A stretch of 64,000 nt of DNA, taken from contig NZ_WKYV01000002.1 of assembly GCF_009677585.1 (NCBI RefSeq), positions 124,001 through 188,000 on the forward strand. The letters run 5' to 3'. The notes beneath the pieces are model-generated. The model was not told the origin of the DNA and did not search any database. It was given only the letters and a program-made list of their open reading frames with translations. This DNA comes from Lactonifactor sp. BIOML-A5 (GTDB taxonomy: Bacteria; Bacillota; Clostridia; Lachnospirales; Lachnospiraceae). Below, in pieces: positions 35,896-44,229 of this stretch. Both the position numbers and the translations under genes were made by a program. Numbering within the stretch: the stretch's first letter is position 1; each line of letters starts with the position of its first letter.

Positions 35896-37710
35896 CTATT
35901 CCATTCTTGGTATCCACAGCGTAATCTCTGTCCCTTCTCCCGGACAGCTCTTAATCTCTGCCTGCGCCTCCTTCTCATAATACATCTTTAAGCGGCCAAT
36001 GGCATTGCTGACCCCGATATGGGTTCTCTCCTGATCCTCTGCCGTCTCACCTGCGGCTAAGCGGTCTGCCTTCTCCTGCGGCATCCCTTTTCCATTGTCC
36101 TGTATCCGGATCCGGATGCGGTCCTCATCCCCGTCAATGGAGATTTTCAGAATATGCGTCCGGTTCACTCCTTCAAATCCATGGAGAATGGCATTCTCCA
36201 CAAAGGGCTGGAACAGCAGTTTATGGATCCGGCATCCCAGTATCCCGGGCTCTGCGTTTATCTGACACTCAAAGGTATTTTTAAGCCTTGTCTGCTGCAG
36301 AAATATATACTGACGGAGCCACTCCACCTCTCTGCGTATCTCCACCATGGAGTTGCTCTTATCTAATCCGTACCTGAGTATCTGTGCCAGAGAATTAATG
36401 GTATTGCTGATCTCGTATTCATCCTTATCGATTGCCATCCAGTTAATGGTATCCAGAATATTATATAGAAAATGAGGATTAATCTGAGCCTCCAAAGCAG
36501 CAATTTCTGCATTTTTCTGACGCACAACCGCTTCCCGCTCCTTATCCATAGACTCTTCCACCTTACTGAGCATATGGTTAAACTGCCTGGCGATCAGCTC
36601 AATTTCTGTGGGCATACGCTTCTCATCCGGAATCCTCTGGGCCAGTCCGCCCTCCTCCACATTCTTCATAGTAGCGACTACTCTATATATGGAGCCTGTG
36701 AGATGGGCAACCGTAAAATGTATGATAATAACCAGCGCTGCCCCGGAGAGAATAACAATCAGGCATATAATGGTTCTCTGCTGCCGCAGCTGACTCAATG
36801 TGGCCGCCTGATTAGATGCATTGACAAAGGTAAAATCCAGCTTTTCATCATAATAAGCCTGAACAGCCAGGTGCTCCCCCGACATATAGCCCTCTGCCTC
36901 AAGGAACTGCTTTGCCTTTCTTACTTTTTCATCCTGTGTATCCTTTTTCCCCCAGAGTTTTGTACCGCAGCGGGCCGGATCATCAAAGGAACAGATCCTA
37001 CCCTCCCCGTCCGCGATAAAGTTCATGGTTTGATACCGTCCATCCTCCATGCGTACGGTATCTTCATTGCAGATATCATTCAGCATTCTCTCATCAATGC
37101 TGACGATTACAACTCCATTTCTCTTCTTTACCTTTTTATAATCAATAATCCTGTTTGCCATATGAAATAAATAATAGTCATTGTTTCCCTGGGTAGTCGC
37201 GTACTGTGTGGAGTACATCACAGTGCCCGCTGTCCCTGATATCTGCTGAAATATTTCTCTCTGGGACAGTCTGAACCCGTCCAGCCAGGAATTCTTTGTG
37301 GTGGCAGCCGTAATCATATCATAGAAGACCGCCTCTCCGCTGGCTGTCAGTATGGTGATGGACTGGATATCCGGCTTTGCACTGGCATATCCTCTTAAAG
37401 CCCGGCGCAGCTGGTTCTTACTCACCGCCAGATCCTGGCCGGAGTTGATCTTGTCTGTCAGGGCCACAATGTTTTCATCCGTAAAAATCTGATAGAGCAG
37501 AGCATGATAGGCTTCAATGGATACAGCCGCTGTTTTGCTGGTCTGTGTCAGATTTGCATAGGTAAAAGTCTTCACATTATCGTTTACAATGCCGGAGGTG
37601 TTCTTATAGGTCCATATCCCTATGCCAATGAGAGGAATGATAGACACAATGATAAAAGACAGGACAATCTGTGTCTTAAATCCCCGGACAGCCTTTCGGA
37701 TTCTTTTCAT
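35896..37710 (-). CDS. Sensor histidine kinase (YesM-like, LytS-type)
   Basis: A 604-residue membrane kinase. Helix 1 spans about residues 13-33, an extracellular sensor of about 270 residues follows, then helix 2 near 315, a HAMP linker, the HisKA_LytS box (QINPHFLYNILDTINW) and a HATPase domain with DNGKGMP. Its partner is the AraC-type regulator. Its promoter carries the same motif as the importer operon, so autoregulation is likely. Confidence 0.93.
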   Translation of the reverse strand: MKRIRKAVRGFKTQIVLSFIIVSIIPLIGIGIWTYKNTSGIVNDNVKTFTYANLTQTSKTAAVSIEAYHALLYQIFTDENIVALTDKINSGQDLAVSKNQLRRALRGYASAKPDIQSITILTASGEAVFYDMITAATTKNSWLDGFRLSQREIFQQISGTAGTVMYSTQYATTQGNNDYYLFHMANRIIDYKKVKKRNGVVIVSIDERMLNDICNEDTVRMEDGRYQTMNFIADGEGRICSFDDPARCGTKLWGKKDTQDEKVRKAKQFLEAEGYMSGEHLAVQAYYDEKLDFTFVNASNQAATLSQLRQQRTIICLIVILSGAALVIIIHFTVAHLTGSIYRVVATMKNVEEGGLAQRIPDEKRMPTEIELIARQFNHMLSKVEESMDKEREAVVRQKNAEIAALEAQINPHFLYNILDTINWMAIDKDEYEISNTINSLAQILRYGLDKSNSMVEIRREVEWLRQYIFLQQTRLKNTFECQINAEPGILGCRIHKLLFQPFVENAILHGFEGVNRTHILKISIDGDEDRIRIRIQDNGKGMPQEKADRLAAGETAEDQERTHIGVSNAIGRLKMYYEKEAQAEIKSCPGEGTEITLWIPRME

Positions 37711-37827
37711 AGGTTTTCCCCTTTAGAGTTATTTCACAGTTTTTTTATATTTTGTATCATGTCACATTCTTCCTCTGTCTGCAATATATTATTGGAAATT
37801 TATGTTTCTGATTGCCGCTTTACTATC

Positions 37828-37897
37828 ATTCTACCTGTATTGTCAAAAGTTAAAAGTCTAAATTTCCAAAAAAGGGGAGACATTCCTAAGATTCCGG
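37828..37897 (-). promoter_or_regulatory. Promoter region of the kinase gene with YesN-type motif
   Basis: The block 37858-37889 repeats the 34270-34301 sequence at 26 of 32 positions without gaps. Beside it is TAGAAT (complement of 37828-37833), 24 bp from the TTTAG end of the motif; the other site has 25 bp. A nearby TTGACA (complement of 37841-37846) gives an alternative promoter with poorer -10. Confidence 0.55.
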
Positions 37898-37912
37898 TGG
37901 TAAACCAAAAAA

Positions 37913-37953
37913 CTGCCGCCCGCCGGATGTTTGTCCTATCCGGCGGGCGGCAG
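37913..37953 (-). terminator. Terminator of the TetR gene
   Basis: CTGCCGCCCGCCGGAT and ATCCGGCGGGCGGCAG form a perfect 16-bp GC-rich stem with a 9-base loop. On the minus strand TTTTTT follows. It lies 19 bp after the TetR stop. Confidence 0.9.
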
Positions 37954-37971
37954 CCCTATATTTTATATCAA

Positions 37972-38613
37972 TTATTTAATTCGGTATCTTACGATCAGAG
38001 AATCCAGCATCTTCATAAACCGTTCATGGCCTTCCTCCGCCATCCCCGGCTGTCTGTAGACATCTTTGTATTCCATCAATACCCCATGGAACAGACAGCA
38101 CTCCAAATCGCTCAGAAGCATGGCATCATCAAAGGTAAAGTATCCGGTCGAAGCTGCTCTCCGAAGCATTATCCGGTTTCTGCCCTGCAGGTCGTCATTA
38201 AAGAACACACTTGCAGAAAGGCCGTCGGAATGAATCCATTCATCCGGAAACAACTGGTAGTATTCGAAGATCGTGTCCCCAAGGTTCTCTTTGTACTTGC
38301 CCCAGAAGAGGGTCTCAAAAACATGAATATTCTGAAATGCATATTTAGAAAAAGACTCCCACATCAGTACTCCCATGTCCAGGGCGTTCATATTGGAGTT
38401 GAATATCTTCTGCAGATCTACCATATAGTCCTCCAGGAACTTTATGGAGGCAAACAGCAGCAGATGATCCAGATCATTAAAGTGCCTGTAAATAACTGTA
38501 CTGGTACAGTTAGCTTTTGAAGCAATGGTGCGTATCTTAGTATCCTCGGGACCTACGTCCTTCAGAATCTCATATGTTTTTTGTATTAGTTCTTTCTTTT
38601 TGTTCTCTGCCAT
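37972..38613 (-). CDS. TetR-family regulator beside the MttB-like gene
   Basis: A 213-residue regulator. The HTH is DTKIRTIASKANCTSTVIYRHF and the C-terminal domain is aromatic-rich, with FETLFWGKYKENL and ECCLFHGVLMEYKDVYR. It lies downstream of the methyltransferase gene on the same strand. The TGTTATCA boxes in the divergent mttB-like/MFS promoters are its likely operators. The ligand is probably the transporter substrate, but this is inference. Confidence 0.88.
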   Translation of the reverse strand: MAENKKKELIQKTYEILKDVGPEDTKIRTIASKANCTSTVIYRHFNDLDHLLLFASIKFLEDYMVDLQKIFNSNMNALDMGVLMWESFSKYAFQNIHVFETLFWGKYKENLGDTIFEYYQLFPDEWIHSDGLSASVFFNDDLQGRNRIMLRRAASTGYFTFDDAMLLSDLECCLFHGVLMEYKDVYRQPGMAEEGHERFMKMLDSLIVRYRIK

Positions 38614-38651
38614 AGCGGCTCTCCCTAAACTTACTTAGAATATTATGACAA

Positions 38652-38672
38652 CTGCGCCCCAAACGGGCGCAG
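38652..38672 (-). terminator. Hairpin between the MttB-like and TetR genes
   Basis: CTGCGCCC and GGGCGCAG pair around CAAAC, 92 bp after the MttB-like stop. The T-run is poor (TTGTCATAATATT on the minus strand), so it may be partial and let some transcript into the TetR gene. Confidence 0.5.
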
Positions 38673-38763
38673 CCATCATCAAGCTATCTAATTTTATACC
38701 AAAAAATTAATAAAAGCAAGTTCTTTCAGGGAATGTTCCTACTCTCTATAGCCTGCGTACGTT

Positions 38764-40173
38764 TTAGAGTGCCTCAATATATTTTCTGAGATCTGCGTCA
38801 ACATCAGCCGGTAAAGTAGGCTCGCCGTAATCGGCAACAATCTGTTTCCATTTGGCATTGGCAACCTTTTCAATCGGCGTGCAGCCTTCTCTGTGCCACT
38901 GGTCGTAAGTCTGCCGGTTGCTGAGTCTTGGTCTGTAGAACTCATCTCTGAAGTTATCCAGTGTATGATCGTGGGTGAGGAAGATGCCCCTTGGGCCTAC
39001 TTCTTCAATAACATCATAAGCGAGGGTTTCTTCGTTTACAGTAACACCCTGGTTGATTCTCTTGAGGTAGCCAATGATCTCGTCGTCAACAATGAGTTTT
39101 TCGAAAGATGTAGTACTGTAGGTATCAATAATTCCGGCTGCATGGAGGATAAAGTTTCCGCCTGCCATCTGAGCCATCATCAAGGTTATGGCTGACTCAT
39201 AGGCCGCCTGAGAATCCATCATCTTAGAATCAGAAAGGGCACCGCTGATACGGCATGGAATCTGATAATACTTACACAGCTGTCCGTTAACCAGAGATAC
39301 TACCGCATCCTCCGGCGATCCGATAGCCAGAGAGCCCGTAGCCATATCCGCATTGGAACCTGAAGCAGAATATACAATGGGTGTTCCCGGATTCACGCAC
39401 TGGGCCAATACAATACCAGCCAGAACTTCTGCGTTCTGAAGCGATACCAGACCTGCAAGTGTAGCCGGTGTCGTCATTCCTGCCATAGACAGGGAGTTAA
39501 CAAGCTGCGGCTGTCCTGCTTCTGCATAGGCAATGATAGCGCCTGCCATATTGTTGTCGTAACTCAGAGGCGTCAGGGTACAGGGGATGGATGCCATTAC
39601 CGGTTTGTCTTTAATTGCATCCATGCCGCCGAACAGCATAGAGGCCATCTCAATACACTGTTTTGACTTCTCATATCCGTATACGCTGCCCATCAGCGGT
39701 TTATCGCTGTATTTTAAGGTATTGTACACCATCACCTGAGCGCGGATCTTTACATCAACATCATTGGGTTCACAGGAGATATGGCTCTGAATATCAATAT
39801 TATCCAATTTATCACAGATTTTTACTATGTTAATAAAATCATCCAGGGTACCGCTGCGGCGTCCTTTGTCCATATCCGTAACAAACGGTGATCCGTAAGG
39901 TCCCACATACGCAGTCTTTTCGCATGTAATTTCAACATTCTTTTTAGGGTTTCTAGCATACATTGTAAATGAAGAAGGTACGTTCTTCAGCTCTCTCTCC
40001 ACCATCTCTCTGGGGAAACGAATCAGATCGCCGTCAACCTTCGCACCTGCTTTTTTCAGGATTTCTTTTGCAGGTTCATAGGTAAAAATGATACCTACAT
40101 TTTCCATTATTCTGAGAGAGTTCTCATGAATCTGTTCGATTTCATTCTGTGTTAATAATTGATATCTCTGCAT
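38764..40173 (-). CDS. MttB-family (trimethylamine methyltransferase-like) protein, non-pyrrolysine
   Basis: A 469-residue member of the MttB superfamily. The frame has no internal amber codon, so it belongs to the non-pyrrolysine branch that includes glycine-betaine, proline-betaine and carnitine demethylases. Recognisable blocks are LRIMENVGIIF at the N-terminus, AYVGPYGSPF and GPRGIFLTHDHTLDNF near the C-terminus. It should move a methyl group from a quaternary amine to a corrinoid protein in the cytoplasm. No corrinoid protein or methyl-corrinoid:THF methyltransferase gene is nearby. CGGAGGTATTTGTA precedes the start. A divergent MFS gene probably brings in the substrate. Confidence 0.9.
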   Translation of the reverse strand: MQRYQLLTQNEIEQIHENSLRIMENVGIIFTYEPAKEILKKAGAKVDGDLIRFPREMVERELKNVPSSFTMYARNPKKNVEITCEKTAYVGPYGSPFVTDMDKGRRSGTLDDFINIVKICDKLDNIDIQSHISCEPNDVDVKIRAQVMVYNTLKYSDKPLMGSVYGYEKSKQCIEMASMLFGGMDAIKDKPVMASIPCTLTPLSYDNNMAGAIIAYAEAGQPQLVNSLSMAGMTTPATLAGLVSLQNAEVLAGIVLAQCVNPGTPIVYSASGSNADMATGSLAIGSPEDAVVSLVNGQLCKYYQIPCRISGALSDSKMMDSQAAYESAITLMMAQMAGGNFILHAAGIIDTYSTTSFEKLIVDDEIIGYLKRINQGVTVNEETLAYDVIEEVGPRGIFLTHDHTLDNFRDEFYRPRLSNRQTYDQWHREGCTPIEKVANAKWKQIVADYGEPTLPADVDADLRKYIEAL

Positions 40174-40760
40174 TTACAAATACCTCCGTTTTCATTAAAT
40201 AGGGGATTCCATTTGCTTCATTCCAAATCCTGCTATGATGCAATGCCGGCTCTTATATCCGGTTTTTCTTAACCACCTCCACACACGATACGGGCCCTCG
40301 GTGTGCCCCCCTGCCGCATGCACCGGTACCCTTATATCACTATGCGTAAAACAATATTTACATACCATTTGATAACAACATCATATCCCATTATGTTATC
40401 ATTGTCAACATATTTTTACTGATATATTTCTTGTTTTTTATTAATTGTATGTTTAATTAAACCACTTCCATCTATTTATTAGGTTTTTATTTCACATGTT
40501 CATTGACACAGCATCCCATTTATGTTACCATCTTGTTATCATGATAACTATATAATTATGTTGCAGCACCGGCAGGCTTAATTCTGCTAACGCATTCTGC
40601 CTTTACCACAATCAGGCTGCCGGCAGCAAAACCGTTATCATTCAGGCACCGAACTATTATAGAAAGAATGGGGGGGGATACAAAGACAGCCAAAAACTAG
40701 GAACCTAACGTGCAAGGTATGTTTGTACCGTCAACCTGGCGGTGGAATGGAGACAATTTT
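40174..40760. promoter_or_regulatory. Divergent promoter region of mttB-like and MFS genes with TGTTATCA operators
   Basis: The minus-strand promoter for the MttB-like gene is TTGACA (complement of 40403-40408)-17-TATGAT (40380-40385). Boxes TGTTATCA at 40394-40401 (in its spacer) and TGATAACA at 40370-40377 (just past the -10) form an inverted pair. The plus-strand promoter is TTGACA at 40503-40508, 17 bp, TACCAT at 40526-40531, with the perfect palindrome GTTATCATGATAAC at 40535-40548 directly after it. No gene is seen in the gap. Confidence 0.7.
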
Positions 40761-42011
40761 ATGAAAAAAATGGGTTTTAAAAAATTAATGATTTTTATTA
40801 TTTTAAGTGCCACTGTTGCCCTCGCCTACCAGATTCCATATCTTCGGTACACATTTTATGATCAGATGACTGCAGCCCTGCATCTGAACGATACACAGAT
40901 GGGACTGATGGCAACGGCAGTATCCCTTACCAGTACCCTCTGCTATCCCATCGGAGGCATATTTGCAGAAAAATTTTCCTGCCGGAACCTGATTATAATT
41001 TCATTGGCAGGACTGGCTGCATGTACAGTTGTCTATTCTATGACAACTAACTTCGTACTTTTGATGATCGTCCATATTCTGTTTGGATTCTTTGGGATTG
41101 CCACTTTGTGGTCTGCCTATCTGGCAGGTATCCGCTCTCTTGGAGATGAGGAGAACCAAAGTACTATCTTCGGCAGCAGCGAAGCTACCCGCGGTATTCT
41201 CCAGGCAATCTGCGGTTTTATTTTCCTGGGAATTATGGGTGCCGCCGCCTCTGTTGCCACAGGTTTCCGCTTTATACTCTTAGCAGGAACTGCTATCTGT
41301 GTAATATTTCTGGTTCTGGCATTTGTCTTCCTGCCGAAAGGCAATCTGAACGGCGACGAAGAAACCCAGGACAGCGGAAAATCTTATTCTATGCTGGATG
41401 CCCTCAAGTGTAAAGGGGTATGGATCACCATCGGCCTGGTTGCCTGTGCATATATTTCCTGGACACTGGGCAACGGCTATCTGACCACTTATACCGTGCG
41501 GGTACTCGGCGTTTCAGAGTCAACAGCCTCTACCCTCGGCATTGTCAGAAGTTATATTATTGTATTCCTGGCAGGATTTATCGGCGGCTGGCTGCTGGAT
41601 AAGTTTACCTTCAAAGGAAAGGGATTCTTTGTATTATTCACAGCAGTCATTGCAGCTACGGCAGCAATGATACTCACCAACAAGGTGGTGCCGGTGTGTA
41701 TTGCCATTACACTCATTCTTGCATTTATCGCCAATATAATGAAGTCCACCTACTGGAGCACTATGGGGCAGGCAGGCATACCCATAAAGATGACAGCAGT
41801 TGCCACTGGAGTTGTATCCTTTATAGCCTTTATTCCTGATTTTGTTATTCCTCCCATTGCCGGCGCATGGCTGGACCAGGCAACCAAAGCAGGGAATGTG
41901 GAAGCAGGCTTTAATAAAATCTTTATTCTGCTCTTCGCTTTCTCAGCAGCCGGACTTATCGTGTCAGTTATCTTAACAAGACAGACAAAATCACTGAAAA
42001 AGCAGGCATAA
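40761..42011 (+). CDS. Major facilitator superfamily transporter
   Basis: A 416-residue twelve-helix MFS protein. It has the cytoplasmic loop 2-3 motif in reduced form (GGIFAEKFSCRNLII) and a long central loop (KGNLNGDEETQDSGKSYSM). The start MKKMGFKKL at 40761 is used because it sits at the head of the first helix and GGAG lies upstream. Divergent transcription from the methyltransferase gene with shared operator boxes suggests that it takes up the methylated substrate. Confidence 0.88.
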   Translation: MKKMGFKKLMIFIILSATVALAYQIPYLRYTFYDQMTAALHLNDTQMGLMATAVSLTSTLCYPIGGIFAEKFSCRNLIIISLAGLAACTVVYSMTTNFVLLMIVHILFGFFGIATLWSAYLAGIRSLGDEENQSTIFGSSEATRGILQAICGFIFLGIMGAAASVATGFRFILLAGTAICVIFLVLAFVFLPKGNLNGDEETQDSGKSYSMLDALKCKGVWITIGLVACAYISWTLGNGYLTTYTVRVLGVSESTASTLGIVRSYIIVFLAGFIGGWLLDKFTFKGKGFFVLFTAVIAATAAMILTNKVVPVCIAITLILAFIANIMKSTYWSTMGQAGIPIKMTAVATGVVSFIAFIPDFVIPPIAGAWLDQATKAGNVEAGFNKIFILLFAFSAAGLIVSVILTRQTKSLKKQA

Positions 42012-42337
42012 GATTTCGCCAGACATACTGCTATGCAAACAGCAAAAGGTGCAGAACTAACCTACGGGTTATGTCTGCACCTTTTTTATTGCCCCCCGCC
42101 AGCCTCTGCCCTTCACTTTTGTTAATATCTTTATTGCATTTTTATTTCTTTTGCCGACAAAAAAACATGCTAATATGACAAAATATTTCTAATTTTTTAT
42201 ATGTTTTTGTTTTTCTGTTTCATTACTCTAACGTTTTTAGCAAACAGCTTGACAATCAAATCATTTTATACGATTATATTGCCAACATATGGAAAAGCGC
42301 TTTTTTAAATATTACATTTACAAGTGAGGACACCATA
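42012..42337 (+). promoter_or_regulatory. Gene-free gap: MFS terminator side and capA-like promoter
   Basis: After the terminator at 42044-42087 the sequence is AT-rich without a convincing frame. A promoter for the downstream gene is TTGACA at 42249-42254 with GATTAT at 42272-42277, 17 bp apart, about 60 bp before the start. Confidence 0.5.
42044..42087 (+). terminator. Terminator of the MFS gene
   Basis: AAAAGGTGCAGA pairs with TCTGCACCTTTT over an 18-base loop and runs into TTTTTTATT on the plus strand. Confidence 0.88.
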
Positions 42338-43588
42338 ATGAAGGAGAGAAAAGAACGGCTGCGGGAAAGGGAACAGGAGAAACGAAGGGAGGAGCGGGAA
42401 GATCAGGTAAGGCGCCAGAAGCTATATGTGCTGGCAGGCATATTGCTGGTACTAAGTATCTCTGCTGCGGCATTCCTGATAAAAGGCTGCGGAGACAGAA
42501 AGGCAAAAAACCCCGGACACACCGCACAGCAGGCGTCATCCCAGAGCAGCTCATTGGATGAGACCCTGACCCTTCTCGCGGCAGGAGATAATTTATTTCA
42601 CGGCCCCTTAATAGAAACAGGAAAACAAAAGTCCGGCGGCTGGAATTATGACAGCATCTATGCCCATGTAAAGGACAAAATTCAGGCAGCAGATCTGGCT
42701 GTTGTCAACCAGGAAACTGTTTTTGTAAAAGACCGCTCCGAACTATCGGGATATCCGCTTTTCGGGACCCCAACAGAGGTGGGGGACGCGCTGGTCAATG
42801 CAGGATTCGATGTCATCCAACAGGCCAGCAACCATACCTATGATAAAAAAGAGCAAGGGGTTTTGGATACGCTGGATTTCTGGAGGGATAACCATCCGGG
42901 TATTGCTGTTCTCGGCATCCACAGCAGTAAAAAAGATCAGGAAAAGATTACTGTGGTGGAGAAAAAAGGTATTAAAATAGCTATGCTCAACTATACCTAC
43001 GGGGTAAACGATAATAATCTCCCCTCTTCCAAATCTTATCTTATTGATATCTGGGACGAAACGAGAGTAGAGAACGATATTAAACAGGCAGAGAAGGAGG
43101 GGGATATTACTGTCTGCTTTCTCCATGCAGGGGAAGAATACTCTAAAAAGCCTACAAAAGATATGGAAAAAAAAGTAGATTTTCTTCTGCAGAACGGCGT
43201 TGACATTACCATCGGTGCCCATCCCCATGTACTGCAGGGGTATGAAATGAAAAAGAACCGGAAGGGCCACCAGATGCTTGTGTATTACTCGCTGGGAAAC
43301 TTTGTGTCCACCCAGCAGAGGCCGGAGGCACTCCTTGGGGGACTTGCGGAAATTACACTGGTAAAATCCGCAGAAGACGGGAGTGTCAGTATCCGGGATG
43401 ATTACGGACTCACCCCTATAGTTATGCAGTATGATGACGATCCCAGCGCACGAGCTGTCTATCTGCTGGAGGACTATACGGAGGAAATGGCGCAAAAGCA
43501 CCGCATACACGTCTATTCCAACGAGGAATTTACTCTGAAGCGGCTGCAGGAGATGGCCGGGGAAATTACCGGTAATGTATACTCCTGA
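42338..43588 (+). CDS. CapA-family metallophosphoesterase-like membrane protein
   Basis: A 416-residue protein with a strongly charged cytoplasmic N-terminus (rich in Arg/Glu, residues 1-28), one membrane helix (YVLAGILLVLSISAAAFLI) and an extracellular PGA_cap domain. Metal-site motifs are LLAAGDNLF, VVNQET, QASNHTYDK and IGAHPHVLQG. The family includes CapA of poly-gamma-glutamate capsules; lone copies in Clostridia have unknown substrates. GAGG lies upstream. No capB or capC genes are present. Confidence 0.88.
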   Translation: MKERKERLREREQEKRREEREDQVRRQKLYVLAGILLVLSISAAAFLIKGCGDRKAKNPGHTAQQASSQSSSLDETLTLLAAGDNLFHGPLIETGKQKSGGWNYDSIYAHVKDKIQAADLAVVNQETVFVKDRSELSGYPLFGTPTEVGDALVNAGFDVIQQASNHTYDKKEQGVLDTLDFWRDNHPGIAVLGIHSSKKDQEKITVVEKKGIKIAMLNYTYGVNDNNLPSSKSYLIDIWDETRVENDIKQAEKEGDITVCFLHAGEEYSKKPTKDMEKKVDFLLQNGVDITIGAHPHVLQGYEMKKNRKGHQMLVYYSLGNFVSTQQRPEALLGGLAEITLVKSAEDGSVSIRDDYGLTPIVMQYDDDPSARAVYLLEDYTEEMAQKHRIHVYSNEEFTLKRLQEMAGEITGNVYS

Positions 43589-43598
43589 CAACGCAAAA

Positions 43599-43637
43599 GT
43601 GCACAGGACGCCGGCCTTAGGCCGGTCACCTGTGCAC
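43599..43637. terminator. Bidirectional terminator between the capA-like gene and spmB
   Basis: GTGCACAGG and CCTGTGCAC enclose an inner GCCGGCC/GGCCGG stem. It starts 11 bp after one stop and ends 2 bp before the other. Confidence 0.8.
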
Positions 43638-43638
43638 C

Positions 43639-44163
43639 TTACATCATTCCTGCCAGTATCACACTGGCAATTATCCCTGCAACAGTAGCCATCAGTGCAC
43701 CTGTGAGGGTGTATCTTGTTTTCTTTACCTTTGCTGTCATAAAGTAAACAGACATGGTATAAAAAATCGTCTCTGTGCAGCTCATCATAATGGACGCTAT
43801 CAAGCCTATCTTTGAGTCGGTTCCAAATTCCTTAAACACATCAAGCACCAATCCGGTTGCCGCACTGGAGGAGAACATACGAACAATGGCCAGAGGCACC
43901 AGCTGGGACGGGAAACCTATATATCTGGTCCACTGCCCTATGAGATCTCCCAGGAGATCCAGGAAGCCTGACGCTCTTAAAATCCCCACGCCTACCATAA
44001 GGCCCACCAACGTGGGCAGTATCTGAACCACTGTCTTAAGACCGTCCTTTGCCCCTGTGACAAAATCCTCGTAGACATTCTTTTTCATGAGAATGCCATA
44101 GCCCACAATATAAAAAATTACCAGCGGAATAATCAAGTCTGAGACATAGAGTAAAATCTTCAA
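43639..44163 (-). CDS. spmB: Spore maturation protein B
   Basis: A 174-residue membrane protein of the nucleoside-recognition (Gate) family with about five helices. Typical SpmB stretches are DGLKTVVQILPTLVGLMVGVG, VRMFSSSAATGL and SCTETIFYT. It takes part in spore core dehydration in Bacillus. The usual spmA partner is not beside it. It supports an endospore-forming host. Confidence 0.92.
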   Translation of the reverse strand: MKILLYVSDLIIPLVIFYIVGYGILMKKNVYEDFVTGAKDGLKTVVQILPTLVGLMVGVGILRASGFLDLLGDLIGQWTRYIGFPSQLVPLAIVRMFSSSAATGLVLDVFKEFGTDSKIGLIASIMMSCTETIFYTMSVYFMTAKVKKTRYTLTGALMATVAGIIASVILAGMM

Positions 44164-44229
44164 TATAACCCCTCTGAACTGTCTTGTCTATTTATTTTAC
44201 TCCGCCGGCCGTAAAAAAAGAACTCTCTT

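Noticed and set aside
37841..37846. TTGACA as the -35 for the kinase gene
   Set aside because: It gives no good -10 at 16-18 bp, while TAGAAT matches the spacing of the other motif-bearing promoter. Not fully excluded.
37504..38520. Plus-strand frame across the kinase start and TetR gene
   Set aside because: It covers a promoter, a terminator and two minus-strand genes with real domains.
38764..40173. Pyrrolysine-containing MttB
   Set aside because: The frame has no internal TAG.
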